Assembly (NCBI RefSeq): GCF_030160715.1
Contig: NZ_BSOW01000021.1
Coordinates: 100,088 to 164,087, forward strand
Origin: Bradyrhizobium iriomotense
GTDB lineage: Bacteria; Pseudomonadota; Alphaproteobacteria; Rhizobiales; Xanthobacteraceae
DNA length: 64,000 nucleotides
Reading direction: 5' to 3'
The notes beneath the pieces are model-generated. The model had not been told where the DNA came from and did not search any database. It was given only the letters and a program-made list of their open reading frames with translations. A program made the position numbers and the translations under genes. This document shows positions 51,254-59,513 of this stretch, piece after piece (positions within the stretch are counted from its first letter, which is position 1; the number at the start of each line of letters is the position of its first letter).

Positions 51254-52729
51254 TCACTTTGCAGGTCCGGCAGCGAGTGCCATCTGCTTGATCTGCTCGT
51301 CGCGGCCGAAGTCTTTGGTGATTTTTTCCCAGCCGGCCTCGATGTTCTTCAAGGCCTCGTCCACGGTGATCTCGCCAGCCATATAGCGCGCCAGCTCTGT
51401 GTCGAGCACGACGCCGGTGTACTGCTGCGCACCGGGAATCTTGAGGTCCGAAGCCATATTGGGATTGTTGAGGGCATCGTTGATGGCGCCCATGTAGTTC
51501 TTGGCAAGGCCCTCATCCATGCCTGATTTCACCCAAAGATCCGTGCTCTTGAGCTGGCTGAGGCGGTAAGGGTTGAAGCCCGTCCAGCCCATGGTCACGT
51601 CGACGTTGGATTGTTCTTTCTGACTGATGAACGACAAGAAGTCGTAGGCCGCCTGCTTTACCTTGGGATCCGACTTGGCGTTGACGGCGCCGCCCCAGCC
51701 GCCAAAGGCCGAGAACGGAGCATAGTTGATGCCGTCGATCGCATTCGGTGCAGACTCTTTGCTGACAGGAACAAGCTTGCCGGTCTTGCGGTCCAAAACT
51801 TCCTTCGAACCGACATTGGTGGCGTAGAGCTTGTTCTTGATCCCCTTTGCGTCGTCTTCGAGCTGGAGCGGACCCGGATCGCCCCATTCGATCAGGAGGC
51901 CGCAGCGGCCCGACTTGAACAAGGCACGGGTGTCGCCGATGTCCATGTTCAGTTCTTCAGGCGGTCCATATTTGCTTGTCTCCTTGTAGAGTTCAAAGGC
52001 CTTCTTCCAGCCGGCATTGTTGACAAGGGGCTTCATTGTGGCGTTTTCGAACTGAAAGCCCTGGGCCGTACCCTGGGTCTGAACGATCGTCGAAGCGATC
52101 GTCTGTACGGCGAAATAGCTCTGCGCGTTCCGTTTCTTGAAGATGCAGGAGCCATAGCCTGGCTTGCCGTCGCCGCTCATGTCCTGGCCGTTGATCGCCT
52201 TGGCAATGGCGAGATAGTCGTCCCAGGTCTTGGGCGGCTGCAGGTTGTTCTTTTCCAGGATGTCCTTCCGGTAATAGACCATCTGGAAGTCGCCATCGAC
52301 CTGAATCACCATCGTATGCCCGCCGATCTTTTGGGCAAACTCGCGGAAATAGGGAGCGATGTCCTGGAGGTCGATCTTCCCGTCCTTCGCTATGTAGGGA
52401 TCGAGGTTTTCGAGCAACCCTGCCGCCGCGAGCTCGACACCCCAGCCGGCGGCGAAGACCGCAACATCAATGGAATTCGTTCCCGTGGACCAGTCTTGCT
52501 GAACCTTCGGGAAGATCTCGGCATACGGCACCTCATTGACGATGATTTTGGCGCCCGTCAGCTTCTCGAATTCCTTGCCGCGCTGGGACACTGCGCCTGC
52601 GATGACGGGTCCCGGGCGCGTCAGGATGTTGATCGTAATGCCGTCATACTGGCCGGCACCGGCGATGCCCGACCACCCGCACAAGGCGACAGCCGACGCG
52701 GCAGCTGCCGCAAGCTTTCGAATGTCCAT
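51254..52729 (-). CDS. Sugar-type ABC transporter substrate-binding protein
   Basis: This is a 491-residue periplasmic protein with a signal peptide (LAAAAASAVALCGWSGIAGA). It is a cluster-B type binding protein: GKEFEKLTGAKIIVNEVPYA, SIDVAVFAAGWGVELAAAGL, PKTWDDYLAIAKAING and SKESAPNAIDGINYAPFSAF are typical of maltose/polyol binders. The ligand cannot be told. It is the first gene of the operon; no regulator gene is adjacent. Confidence 0.92.
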   Translation of the reverse strand: MDIRKLAAAAASAVALCGWSGIAGAGQYDGITINILTRPGPVIAGAVSQRGKEFEKLTGAKIIVNEVPYAEIFPKVQQDWSTGTNSIDVAVFAAGWGVELAAAGLLENLDPYIAKDGKIDLQDIAPYFREFAQKIGGHTMVIQVDGDFQMVYYRKDILEKNNLQPPKTWDDYLAIAKAINGQDMSGDGKPGYGSCIFKKRNAQSYFAVQTIASTIVQTQGTAQGFQFENATMKPLVNNAGWKKAFELYKETSKYGPPEELNMDIGDTRALFKSGRCGLLIEWGDPGPLQLEDDAKGIKNKLYATNVGSKEVLDRKTGKLVPVSKESAPNAIDGINYAPFSAFGGWGGAVNAKSDPKVKQAAYDFLSFISQKEQSNVDVTMGWTGFNPYRLSQLKSTDLWVKSGMDEGLAKNYMGAINDALNNPNMASDLKIPGAQQYTGVVLDTELARYMAGEITVDEALKNIEAGWEKITKDFGRDEQIKQMALAAGPAK

Positions 52730-53098
52730 AGGTCCCTCCCGTGTACATTTTTATTGAAGTGCCGGGCCTGAGCCCACGCAATCCGCAGCCTACAGCATTT
52801 CGCTGTCCGGAAAAGCCGGAGCATTCTTAATTTGCTGATTGGCGCGCCATCCTTCCGGCCTGGACCTGGTGTGCAAGCGCAGCAAGACCGAGTGCAGGCA
52901 TGCCCATCGGCACCGCGCCGGCCGAGAAATGGCCCTCCACCTCGCCGCCAACCTAAGCCTCCCGAGATCGGCTGTGGGTCAGAATGCGAAGAACTCAACG
53001 TGAGCAAATCCGGTCCGCTATGCTCCGTTGAACGGACCTAAATGGGGCGCTACGTAGGCTTGTAGATAATTCGGCTCTGGAAAGGCGTGGGAATATCG
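52730..53098. other. Intergenic region upstream of the ABC operon
   Basis: It holds the presumed promoter of the leftward ABC operon. The second copy of the TGCGAAGAACTCA-type dispersed repeat lies at 52977-53039. No gene is seen. Confidence 0.5.
52977..53039. repeat. Dispersed repeat (TGCGAAGAACTCA type), copy 2
   Basis: This is the counterpart of 45803-45867: GGTCAGAATGCGAAGAACTC, TGAGCAAATCCGGTCCGCT and AACGGACCT follow in the same order. Confidence 0.65.
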
Positions 53099-53440
53099 AT
53101 GACAATCCAGCCAGGCAATCTATTCGCCGATGTGGCAGATGTTTCGGCCGCAAACATAGGGGAAGAGGCGTTCAGCGAAATCCTCGCGCGGCCCGGCTTG
53201 AAGATCGAGCGCATTATATCGCATGGGCAAACTAGTCCGCCGGGCTTCTGGTATGATCAGGCCTGGAACGAGTGGGTGATCGTGCTGAAAGGGCGCGCCA
53301 CATTGCAGTTCGAACATGAGCTTGCCGCGCGATCGCTGGGCGTGGGGGATTACGTCTTCATCCCTGCAAGGAAACGCCATCGCGTCGAGTGGACGGAGCC
53401 GCAACAGCCAACGGTCTGGCTCGCCGTCCATTTCGAGTGA
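53099..53440 (+). CDS. Small cupin-domain protein
   Basis: This is a 113-residue protein. The barrel shows HGQTSPPGFWYDQAWNEWVI followed by VLKGRATLQFEHE, then LGVGDYVFIPARKRHRVEW. Motif 1 has an atypical W-Y-D in place of one His; Glu and the later His are kept. It is probably a metal-binding cupin of unknown role. The ATG at 53099 or a GTG at 53087 could start it. It is flanked by relic DNA on both sides. Confidence 0.8.
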   Translation: MTIQPGNLFADVADVSAANIGEEAFSEILARPGLKIERIISHGQTSPPGFWYDQAWNEWVIVLKGRATLQFEHELAARSLGVGDYVFIPARKRHRVEWTEPQQPTVWLAVHFE

Positions 53441-53667
53441 GCGCTTATCGCAATCGGATCGGCCGAGTGCGGAGATCGACCAGTCTATTGGTCCGCATTC
53501 GCGCACGGTGATGCACCGCCGTGGATCAGGACCGCTTTGGGTCACGAACGTCGATTGGCTATGACCGCAGCTACGTCCGGTGAACCCCACAAAGCCGACG
53601 CCAAAGTGAGGGTTGAGGTTCGACGCTAAGGGCCAATTCCGGACTTACGCATCGCGCACAAGCGATG

Positions 53668-53815
53668 CTACTCGATCACCTCGTCGGCGAGCGCCAATAA
53701 AGTGGAAGGCACGGTAATGCCGAGCGATTTGGCGGTCTTGAGATTGAGAACGAACGTAAACTTGCTCGCCTGCTCGACGGGGAAGATCGCCTGGACTTCG
53801 CGTGATGCCCAGTCC
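53668..53815 (-). pseudogene. C-terminal stub of an ABC-type substrate-binding protein (PF04392-like)
   Basis: The - strand reads ASREVQAIFPVEQASKFTFV, then LNLKTAKSLGITVPSTLLAL, then ADEVIE and a TAG. This is the stereotyped C-terminus of a large family of uncharacterised ABC-type binding proteins; the ~270 residues before it are gone. The sequence breaks at the end of the DUF1349 gene. A shorter stub of the same family is at 29652-29735. Confidence 0.7.
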
Positions 53816-54409
53816 TCAGCCGAGATCGTGGAGGTCCTTGCCAAGCGGCGCTATCAGACGAAACGACGAGAAGGCGACCTTCAACCCGGCCCGCTCGGGT
53901 GTGCAGGCCATCGGCCCCACAAGGTAGGAGCTGGCCTTGGGGAATGGCGCCAGCCGCACGAGCGGCCAGAGCTTGCCATCGGCCGAAACCTGGAGGCGAA
54001 GGACACCGTTGGCGACGGTTGCGCGCACCCAGAAGTCGCCGGCATCGTGCTCATAGGGTGCAGTCGCCCAGTCCGATTGCCCGTCGGTCAGCACGCTCGC
54101 AAGCATGGCGCGTCCGTCCGAGAACTCGATCCCGGCCTTGACCCAATGGTTCGCGCCGATGCGCACCATGATGCCTGCCTGGTCGTAGAGCGCCTGGAAG
54201 TCGCCCTGCACGCGTAACTCGGCGGTGAATGCCTCGGCGGTCGGAAAGCCCAGAAAATGCCCGCTATCGCGGGTAAAGCCGTAATGAGTTTCTCGCCAGA
54301 AATCCGTGGCCTTGTTGGTGACGATCTGAAGGCTGTCGCCCTGCGCGGTCCACCGTTCAGGTTCATTCAGCCACACACCATCGCTTCTGCGAAAGATCGA
54401 ACCGCTCAC
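53816..54409 (-). CDS. DUF1349 (concanavalin-like) protein
   Basis: This is a 197-residue protein. Its jelly-roll lectin-like pattern includes KATDFWRETHYGFTRDSGHF, FQALYDQAGIMVRIGANHWV, KAGIEFSDGRAMLASVLTDG and a late VGPMACTPERAGLKVAF. These are the marks of the DUF1349/YesU-type family, which may bind or process carbohydrate. There is no signal peptide. Both flanks are relic sequence. Confidence 0.88.
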   Translation of the reverse strand: MSGSIFRRSDGVWLNEPERWTAQGDSLQIVTNKATDFWRETHYGFTRDSGHFLGFPTAEAFTAELRVQGDFQALYDQAGIMVRIGANHWVKAGIEFSDGRAMLASVLTDGQSDWATAPYEHDAGDFWVRATVANGVLRLQVSADGKLWPLVRLAPFPKASSYLVGPMACTPERAGLKVAFSSFRLIAPLGKDLHDLG

Positions 54410-54658
54410 GTTGAACCTCGATTGGCAGTGCTAGTCGACGTCACGCAATCCTACGCACGAGCAATCCGCAACGCACGGCAAATTGATGTCCTTTTTGGCT
54501 CGGATATCGGACATCGACGGTTGGCGAAGGCGTATCCGCTAAGGGCAAATCGCGCGTCGCTTCGCGATTCTGGCAAACGTTGGCCGGGGACAAGCCACGA
54601 CTATGGCTGGCAGCCAAGATCGCGGGAGCGTTCTCTTTTGCCCGCCGTCGGCGTTTGA

Positions 54659-55505
54659 TCGGGACCGGCGGGAGGACAAGCGATCCGGGGATCCCTCGGG
54701 GAGAAAATCAACCAGGGCGGCACGGCGGACATCCACGCCTGGACGCCAGGTCAGGTCGTAAAACTGTTCAAGGAAGGTTTCTCGCCGCGGCTCGGCCAGC
54801 AAGAGGCGCGGATGACCCAGGCAGTCTTCGCCGCCGGTGTGCCCGCGCCGGAGGTGTTCGGCGAGGTGACGCTCGACGGCCGCTTCGGCATCGTGCTCGG
54901 CCGCCTCGACGGACCGACACTGCTGCAGGTCACGCGCAGCGGCGCCGTGACGTTCGCTCAGGCGGGTGCGATTCTTGCGTCCCTCGGCCTGTCCGTTCAC
55001 AGGATGTCGCCGCCGCCGGAGGCCTTTCATCTGCGCGGCTGGATGGACAACGCCTTCGGGCTCTCGGGCGACATCGTGCCCCAAGCACATCGCCTCCGGC
55101 ATTCTCGCGCTGATCGACCGCCTGCAGCAGCCGGGGGACGGGCTATGCCATGGCGACATCCACCCCGAAAACGTGATCATGACGGCGGACGGTCCGCGGC
55201 TGATCGACTGGACCTTTTCGATCCGCGCGCCTGCGGCCCTCGATCATGGGTTTGCTCACATCAGCCTGACCGAGTTTGCCCTCGACGTCACCGACAATCC
55301 GCAGCGGCCGCTTGCGGTCAATGCGGCCGCGCAATCCGAGTACGCGCGGCTGTCCGGCAAGCCGGTAGCGGCGCTGAGGCAAGCGATGGAGACCTGGCTG
55401 CCGATCGCGATCGTCCGCTACTTCCTGCTTATGGGCAGGCCGACAAGCGAGCGATGGCGGCGGATGATGCAGCGCGCCGAAGCGGCCCTGCGTCCGCAGG
55501 ACTGA
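54659..55505 (+). pseudogene. Aminoglycoside-phosphotransferase-like gene, frameshifted and lacking a start
   Basis: The first frame reads GEKINQGGTADIHAWTPGQV, then VFAAGVPAPEVFGEVTLDGR and SVHRMSPPPEAFHLRGWMD, up to GLSGDIVP. The reading then continues in another frame from KHIASGILALIDRLQQ. That second frame has the kinase-like catalytic loop LCHGDIHPENVI, the metal motif LIDWTF, and the end RRMMQRAEAALRPQD. The shift is best explained by one extra C in the CCCC run at 55079-55082. The frame before residue 1 opens from a stop at 54656 with no usable start codon. Confidence 0.72.
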
Positions 55506-55565
55506 ATCCTTCATCGCGCGCGTGGCCGTCGATGCGGCTGCTCAGTGTCGGCTCCGGGTCAGAAG

Positions 55566-55647
55566 CGCTGGTCGAGGGCCGCAGCGCCGATGTCCGGTCC
55601 GGCTACAGCGGACCTCATGCTGCTTCCGACCATTTTCGTCTTCGGGC
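55566..55647. repeat. Dispersed repeat (GGTCGAG-N-ATGTCCG type), copy 1
   Basis: GCTGGTCGAGGGCCG, ATGTCCGGTC, GCGGACCTCATGC and CTTCGGGC recur in order at 55978-56058. The element is non-coding. Confidence 0.6.
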
Positions 55648-55778
55648 GAGACGCGGCTCTCGTTTCATTGCGAATGTAACTCCGCGAGCAATCGACCCAT
55701 CCGTCTCCGCGTCAGCCGCCAGCTGCGCAGCCAACCGCCTATTACTTCTTCATCAGTAGTTGCCTGTGCAGACGCGGC

Positions 55779-55952
55779 CTACTTTTCGGCAAAGGAATCC
55801 AGGAGCGACCGAAACCGCTTCCTGATCTCGTCCGCCTGATAAAGGTATTTGCGACTGAACTCTAACGTCAAGACGCCCCATTGCGCCCCGGTCGGCTCCG
55901 CAATCGTGCAACCAGGATTCTTGTCCGTGATCCTATCGCAGGCAAAAGTCAA
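55779..55952 (-). CDS. Small reading frame, possibly a truncated gene end
   Basis: The - strand reads LTFACDRITDKNPGCTIAEP, then TGAQWGVLTLEFSRKYLYQA, then DEIRKRFRSLLDSFAEK and a stop. Composition looks coding, with two Cys and an amphipathic C-terminal helix. A TTG at 55952 is the only start-like codon; the frame continues upstream without a start into a dispersed repeat, up to a stop near 56028. It is either a short TTG-started protein or, more likely, the tail of a broken gene. No family is recognised. Confidence 0.4.
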   Translation of the reverse strand: MTFACDRITDKNPGCTIAEPTGAQWGVLTLEFSRKYLYQADEIRKRFRSLLDSFAEK

Positions 55953-55977
55953 AGGGCCTTCAGTCGTAGGGTCATAA

Positions 55978-56058
55978 GCGCCGGTCGAGCACCGAGCGGT
56001 TAATGTCCGATCTACCCGGCGGACCTATGCGGCTTCCTGAGCCTCTTCGCCTTCGGGC
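55978..56058. repeat. Dispersed repeat (GGTCGAG-N-ATGTCCG type), copy 2
   Basis: This is the counterpart of 55566-55647, about 410 bases away in the same orientation. Confidence 0.6.
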
Positions 56059-56178
56059 CAACAGCCGACATCCCGCCCTTCCTGTCCCCCCTTTTTACAG
56101 GTTATCCTGCCTTTCAGCTTAGGCCCTTGGGGCAAGGCTAAGGTCGCAGCCCCATCAAGGGTTAAAAGGACAAGCTCG

Positions 56179-56430
56179 ATGACCACAATCAAGCTCTTGG
56201 CGACCGGATTGATCGCGATCACCGTGCTTACAACGACCGCCGTGGCTCGCCAGAAATTTGCAGCCGGGCGAACGCGCATCACAGTACACGGCACGCCCTG
56301 TGATATATTCAATACCGGCCCCGGCGGCTGCTGGATTGTCTGGGAGAGCATTCCAATATGGTTCGGTCCATCGGTCCGGGGCGTGCCCGGCCGTATTTGC
56401 GACGATGGAGACAATGCGAGGATATGTTGA
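56179..56430 (+). CDS. Small exported Cys-containing protein
   Basis: This is an 83-residue protein with a clear signal peptide (MTTIKLLATGLIAITVLTTT, AVA). The mature part has about 60 residues and three Cys (GTPCDIF, GGCWIVW, GRICDDG) plus a terminal Cys, suggesting disulfides. No family is recognised. AAAAGGAC lies upstream of the ATG. The lower-GC context and relic neighbours suggest accessory DNA. Confidence 0.62.
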   Translation: MTTIKLLATGLIAITVLTTTAVARQKFAAGRTRITVHGTPCDIFNTGPGGCWIVWESIPIWFGPSVRGVPGRICDDGDNARIC

Positions 56431-56555
56431 GATGCGGAGGCTAGGAGGCGCGCCGCGTCATCCGAGGCCATCGCCGCGCGGCGGCTTCAGCGTGCAGTGA
56501 TCCCCGCCGGATTGATTCACAATTTGGCCGATCTATCTCAGGCCGATGTTGTGTG

Positions 56556-56630
56556 AGCTTTGCCGCGCCGACCAGGGCCGCCAAGTTTCCTTCCGGTCCC
56601 AACTGGCTTCACGAGATCAAGTACGATGGA
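56556..56630 (+). pseudogene. Fragment of an ATP-dependent DNA ligase gene
   Basis: The + strand reads FAAPTRAAKFPSGPNWLHEI, then KYDG, where the homology ends. WLHEIKYDG is the nucleotidyl-transferase active site of LigD/LigC-type ATP-dependent ligases, with the catalytic Lys. Only about 25 residues remain; the following reading frame is unrelated. Confidence 0.6.
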
Positions 56631-56659
56631 CCATGTGCTTCCAAAAAAGGAGCGTACCG

Positions 56660-56869
56660 ATGCCTCACCTAAGGGAAAAGCAACGCGAAGCCCGCCGGAA
56701 GATCATTCGCCAATGGGCGAAGCTTCCGAAGAATAAACGGCAGTCTATGGAGGGGATTTCTGAATTCGCCAGAACCGCCGCACAGCAGAACGAAAACGCA
56801 TTCATACGCAGTCATCGCGATCCGTATGAAAAGATCATGAGCTGGCTAATGCCGCGTGCTCATCTCTGA
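56660..56869 (+). CDS. Small basic protein of unknown function
   Basis: This is a 69-residue helical, positively charged protein (MPHLREKQREARRKIIRQWA, then KLPKNKRQSMEGISEFARTA). It ends with IMSWLMPRAHL. AAAAGGAG lies 7 bases before the ATG, and the start is well placed. It may be a nucleic-acid-binding or cytoplasmic regulatory peptide. It begins 30 bases after the ligase fragment. Confidence 0.6.
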   Translation: MPHLREKQREARRKIIRQWAKLPKNKRQSMEGISEFARTAAQQNENAFIRSHRDPYEKIMSWLMPRAHL

Positions 56870-57195
56870 ACGACCGAGCCTTCTGCACATCCTTCGAATA
56901 CGCGATGGGGCGTGATCCATAGCTAGTGGTCGCTTGTTGGCCCATTTCTTCAGTTGGCGCAGTGCACCGGTATGTCTGAAGTTGGGGGTAGATCGGACGT
57001 GGCTGGCCAACTGCAAGAATGTCGAGAATGCCCCCCAGCGGACATTCCGCAAGCACATCACTAACGTAGGCGACCTTAGGGATAGCGTGCCCGAGGCCGC
57101 CATCGGCCAGCTCTTTCATGATCGTTCCGGTAAACTCTCTGATCTGATAGCATTTGCGCCGCTGGGGTGGACCCTTCAGGTTCGGGAGACGTCCC
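56870..57195. other. Intergenic mosaic of dispersed repeats
   Basis: 56905-56945 resembles 29165-29205 and 56948-57016 resembles 24397-24465, so two repeat types abut here. No gene is seen. Confidence 0.55.
56948..57016. repeat. Dispersed 69-base non-coding repeat, copy 2
   Basis: This is the counterpart of 24397-24465, with GTTGGGGGTAGATCGGA as the best conserved core and the same orientation. Confidence 0.65.
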
Positions 57196-58390
57196 ATGTC
57201 CAGAGTCACCGCGACCCTCGCCGCGTTGGTGATTGCTTTGCCAGACCGGCCCCGCTTCCTCTCAACAGGGAGCATCGCCGGTACGCGAACCTGTTCGGAT
57301 CGGCGCAACGATGTCGATCACCGGCAAGGCCTACTCGGTTCAAGGCGGATACGGCCGCGAGGGGTACCTGCTCTGTCAGAAGCACCTGAACATGCAGGGC
57401 GGCCTGCTCGGCAGGCCGGTCGAATTCCTGATCTACGACGATGAGTCCGATGAAAAGACCGCGGCACGTCTTTATGAGAGGCTGATTGTGGAGGACAAGG
57501 TCGACGCCATTCTCGGGCCCTATGGGACGGCGATCACGGAGGCCGTTGCCGACATTCCCGACAAGCATCGCAAGGTGATGGTTGCCGCAAACGCTGCGAC
57601 AAGCTCGATCTGGGAAAAGGGACGCCGGTACCTGATCATGGTGCTCGCGCCAGTGGATTCAGCGGCCAGCGGCGCACTCGACCTTGCAGCGCGCAACGGG
57701 CTGAAGAAAGTGGCGATCATCAATCAGGATGCGCTGCTGCCGAAGGCGGTCGCGAAGACCACAAACGAGCTCGCGAAAAGCAAGGGCTTAGATGTCGTGG
57801 CCTTCGAGGCTTATCCAGATGGGACCAGCGATTTTTCTCCCCTGCTGAAAAAGATGCAGGAAACTGCGCCGGACCTATTGGTCATAGCATCTGTGCGGCT
57901 CGATGACCACGTGACGATCCTCCGACAAATGCGGGGGATGAATTTCGATGCAAAGATGGTGAGCAATTTGCCCTATGGCTTGCTGCCGGAATTTTATCAG
58001 CAGCTTGGGAAGGACGCCGAATTCGTCTATAGCGCGACCTTCTGGGAGGCAGGCCTGCCGAACCCTGGCAACCGTGACTTCGTTGCGGCATATCAATCGG
58101 AATTCAACCGCGCTCCGGCTGTTCAATCCGCGAACTCGTATGCCGGCTGCCAGCTTTTTGCCGAGGCGGTGCGACAGGCGGGCACCACGGGGTCTGAAAA
58201 GCTTCGCTAGGCGCTCCTGTCGCTCAAGACTAAGACGATCCTCGGCGACTTTGCGATAGACCAGCGCGGCTTCCAGACCGGGCAGAAGGCGGTGACGATC
58301 CAGTGGCAGGACGGAAAGCAGGCCGTAGTTTGGCCGGACGGGCTAGGATCCGCGCCGCGTTTCCCCACGCCGAATTGGGCGAGCCGTTAG
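57196..58390 (+). pseudogene. Branched-chain-amino-acid-type (LivJ-like) binding protein gene, broken by frameshift and amber codon
   Basis: An ATG at 57196 with GGGAG upstream starts a signal peptide (MSRVTATLAALVIAL). Around 57225-57245 the reading must shift frame to continue as PVRIGATMSITGKAYSVQGG. It then runs through GRPVEFLIYDDESDEKTAAR, ILGPYGTAITEAVADI and FVAAYQSEFNRAPAVQSANS. At 58208-58210 an in-frame TAG follows EKLR. Reading continues as ALLSLKTKTILGDFAIDQRG and AVTIQWQDGKQAVVWPDGL to a true stop at 58390. A single G-to-T change (GAG to TAG) explains the amber. It is a type I periplasmic binding protein; no permease genes are adjacent. Confidence 0.82.
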
Positions 58391-58911
58391 GGCGCGCCGC
58401 TGTCGTGGCTTGAGAGTCCGCTCATAGCCCATCGCAGTATACTGCGCTGCCGCACGAACTTGGTCGCTATAGGAGCAAAAGCGGACGTAGTCACCAATTA
58501 CATGACGCCGCCGGGTTTATAGGTACACGGCCTAATGTTGCCGATTACGACCCAAATGAACGCTCTGTGTGTGTTGGCATCCTGCCGTTGAAGAGGTCTC
58601 TGTTAGCGCCCTGACTGCGTGCGCACCTCGATGCTGACACGAGCATGAGCGGCCTGAAGAAAGCTCGGCGGTCGGACGCGAGCGGAGGAAAACGTGACCG
58701 CGCAATAAGCGACAAGTTCCTAATCAGCCAGGATGCCTGATTGGACCATTGACAGGCAATGGCCGCGGCAACATCAGCGGGACGTCGGCCATGCGCGCCT
58801 ACAATCCCGCAGATCCCGGCGAACCTGGTCTATCCGATGCTGCAACCGGCCCTTAACTATCAGAAGTTACAATGCTTGGCGGGGGCTTATTCCGTGTCTG
58901 AGGAGTAGAAT
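58391..58911. other. Intergenic region leading into direct repeat 1
   Basis: No gene is seen in this 520-base gap. A piece near 58465-58490 (GGAGCAAAAGCGGACGTAGT) belongs to the GCGGAC-type dispersed repeats. From about 58766 the sequence is shared with 63040 onward. Confidence 0.5.
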
Positions 58912-59391
58912 ATGACACGTGGACGTAAGCCGGGATCAAGGTCTGTGCATCCGGACGTTTTCCCTTTCATCTGGATTTCAGTCCGCGATTGGTGTGAGCG
59001 CGAAGAAGCGCGCACCGGAAAATCATCCGTCAAAAAGGCTTGCGACGCGCTGGCAAGTATAGGCATTCGATCCGCTATTGGCGGGAACCGAGACGCCTTG
59101 GCGGATGCGAATGCCAAGCGAAAAAAGCGGTGGCCTTGCTTCGAAATCGATCCTGTCAGCTCGAGGCTGCGCCCTTCCGCAGCCGGACCGATCTTCATAA
59201 GCCACGCTATAACCAACGGAGACAGCTTACGGGCCCGATATTACGAGGCGAATCGAATCGCCAAGTCTGACCCGCGGGTGCGGGCCGCGTGGATCAACAT
59301 GTGGCGGCAAATGCAAGAGGCCGAGGCGCGCCAGGCCGCAGCAAAGCCGCGCAATCTTGTTGCGAATTAATTGTACAGGTCTGCCGAGCGA
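58766..59391 (+). repeat. Long direct repeat, copy 1
   Basis: This is homologous to 63040-63665 at a constant offset of 4274 bases. The first ~75 bases differ at about nine positions. The following ~550 bases, including the whole 152-residue gene, differ at only two. Homology stops abruptly after CTGCCGAGCGA. Confidence 0.92.
58912..59370 (+). CDS. 152-residue phage/island protein, copy 1
   Basis: This is a basic protein beginning MTRGRKPGSRSVHPDVFPFI. The N-terminus resembles an AT-hook-like DNA-contacting arm (RGRKPGS). The middle (VKKACDALASIGIRSAIGGN, RKKRWPCFEIDP) could hold a helix-turn-helix-like unit. The C-terminus is a charged helix (RVRAAWINMWRQMQEAEARQ). GAGGAG lies just before the ATG. 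No family is recognised; a regulatory or packaging-associated phage role is inferred. It differs from copy 2 by two residues, Pro/Ser and Asn/Lys. Confidence 0.78.
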   Translation: MTRGRKPGSRSVHPDVFPFIWISVRDWCEREEARTGKSSVKKACDALASIGIRSAIGGNRDALADANAKRKKRWPCFEIDPVSSRLRPSAAGPIFISHAITNGDSLRARYYEANRIAKSDPRVRAAWINMWRQMQEAEARQAAAKPRNLVAN

Positions 59392-59513
59392 GATGGATCG
59401 GTTCAACCACGGTGTTCGGCGCCGTGGCAGGAAGCGACAAAGCAACCACACTACCTACCTCAGGAAAACTACCTTATCCTTGGGGGAGTGGAAACTGTGC
59501 TATATGCGCCGAC

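Noticed and set aside
56835..57308. 157-codon - strand frame across the repeat mosaic
   Set aside because: It spans two dispersed repeats and is not preserved in the other repeat copy at 24.4 kb, so it is not a gene.
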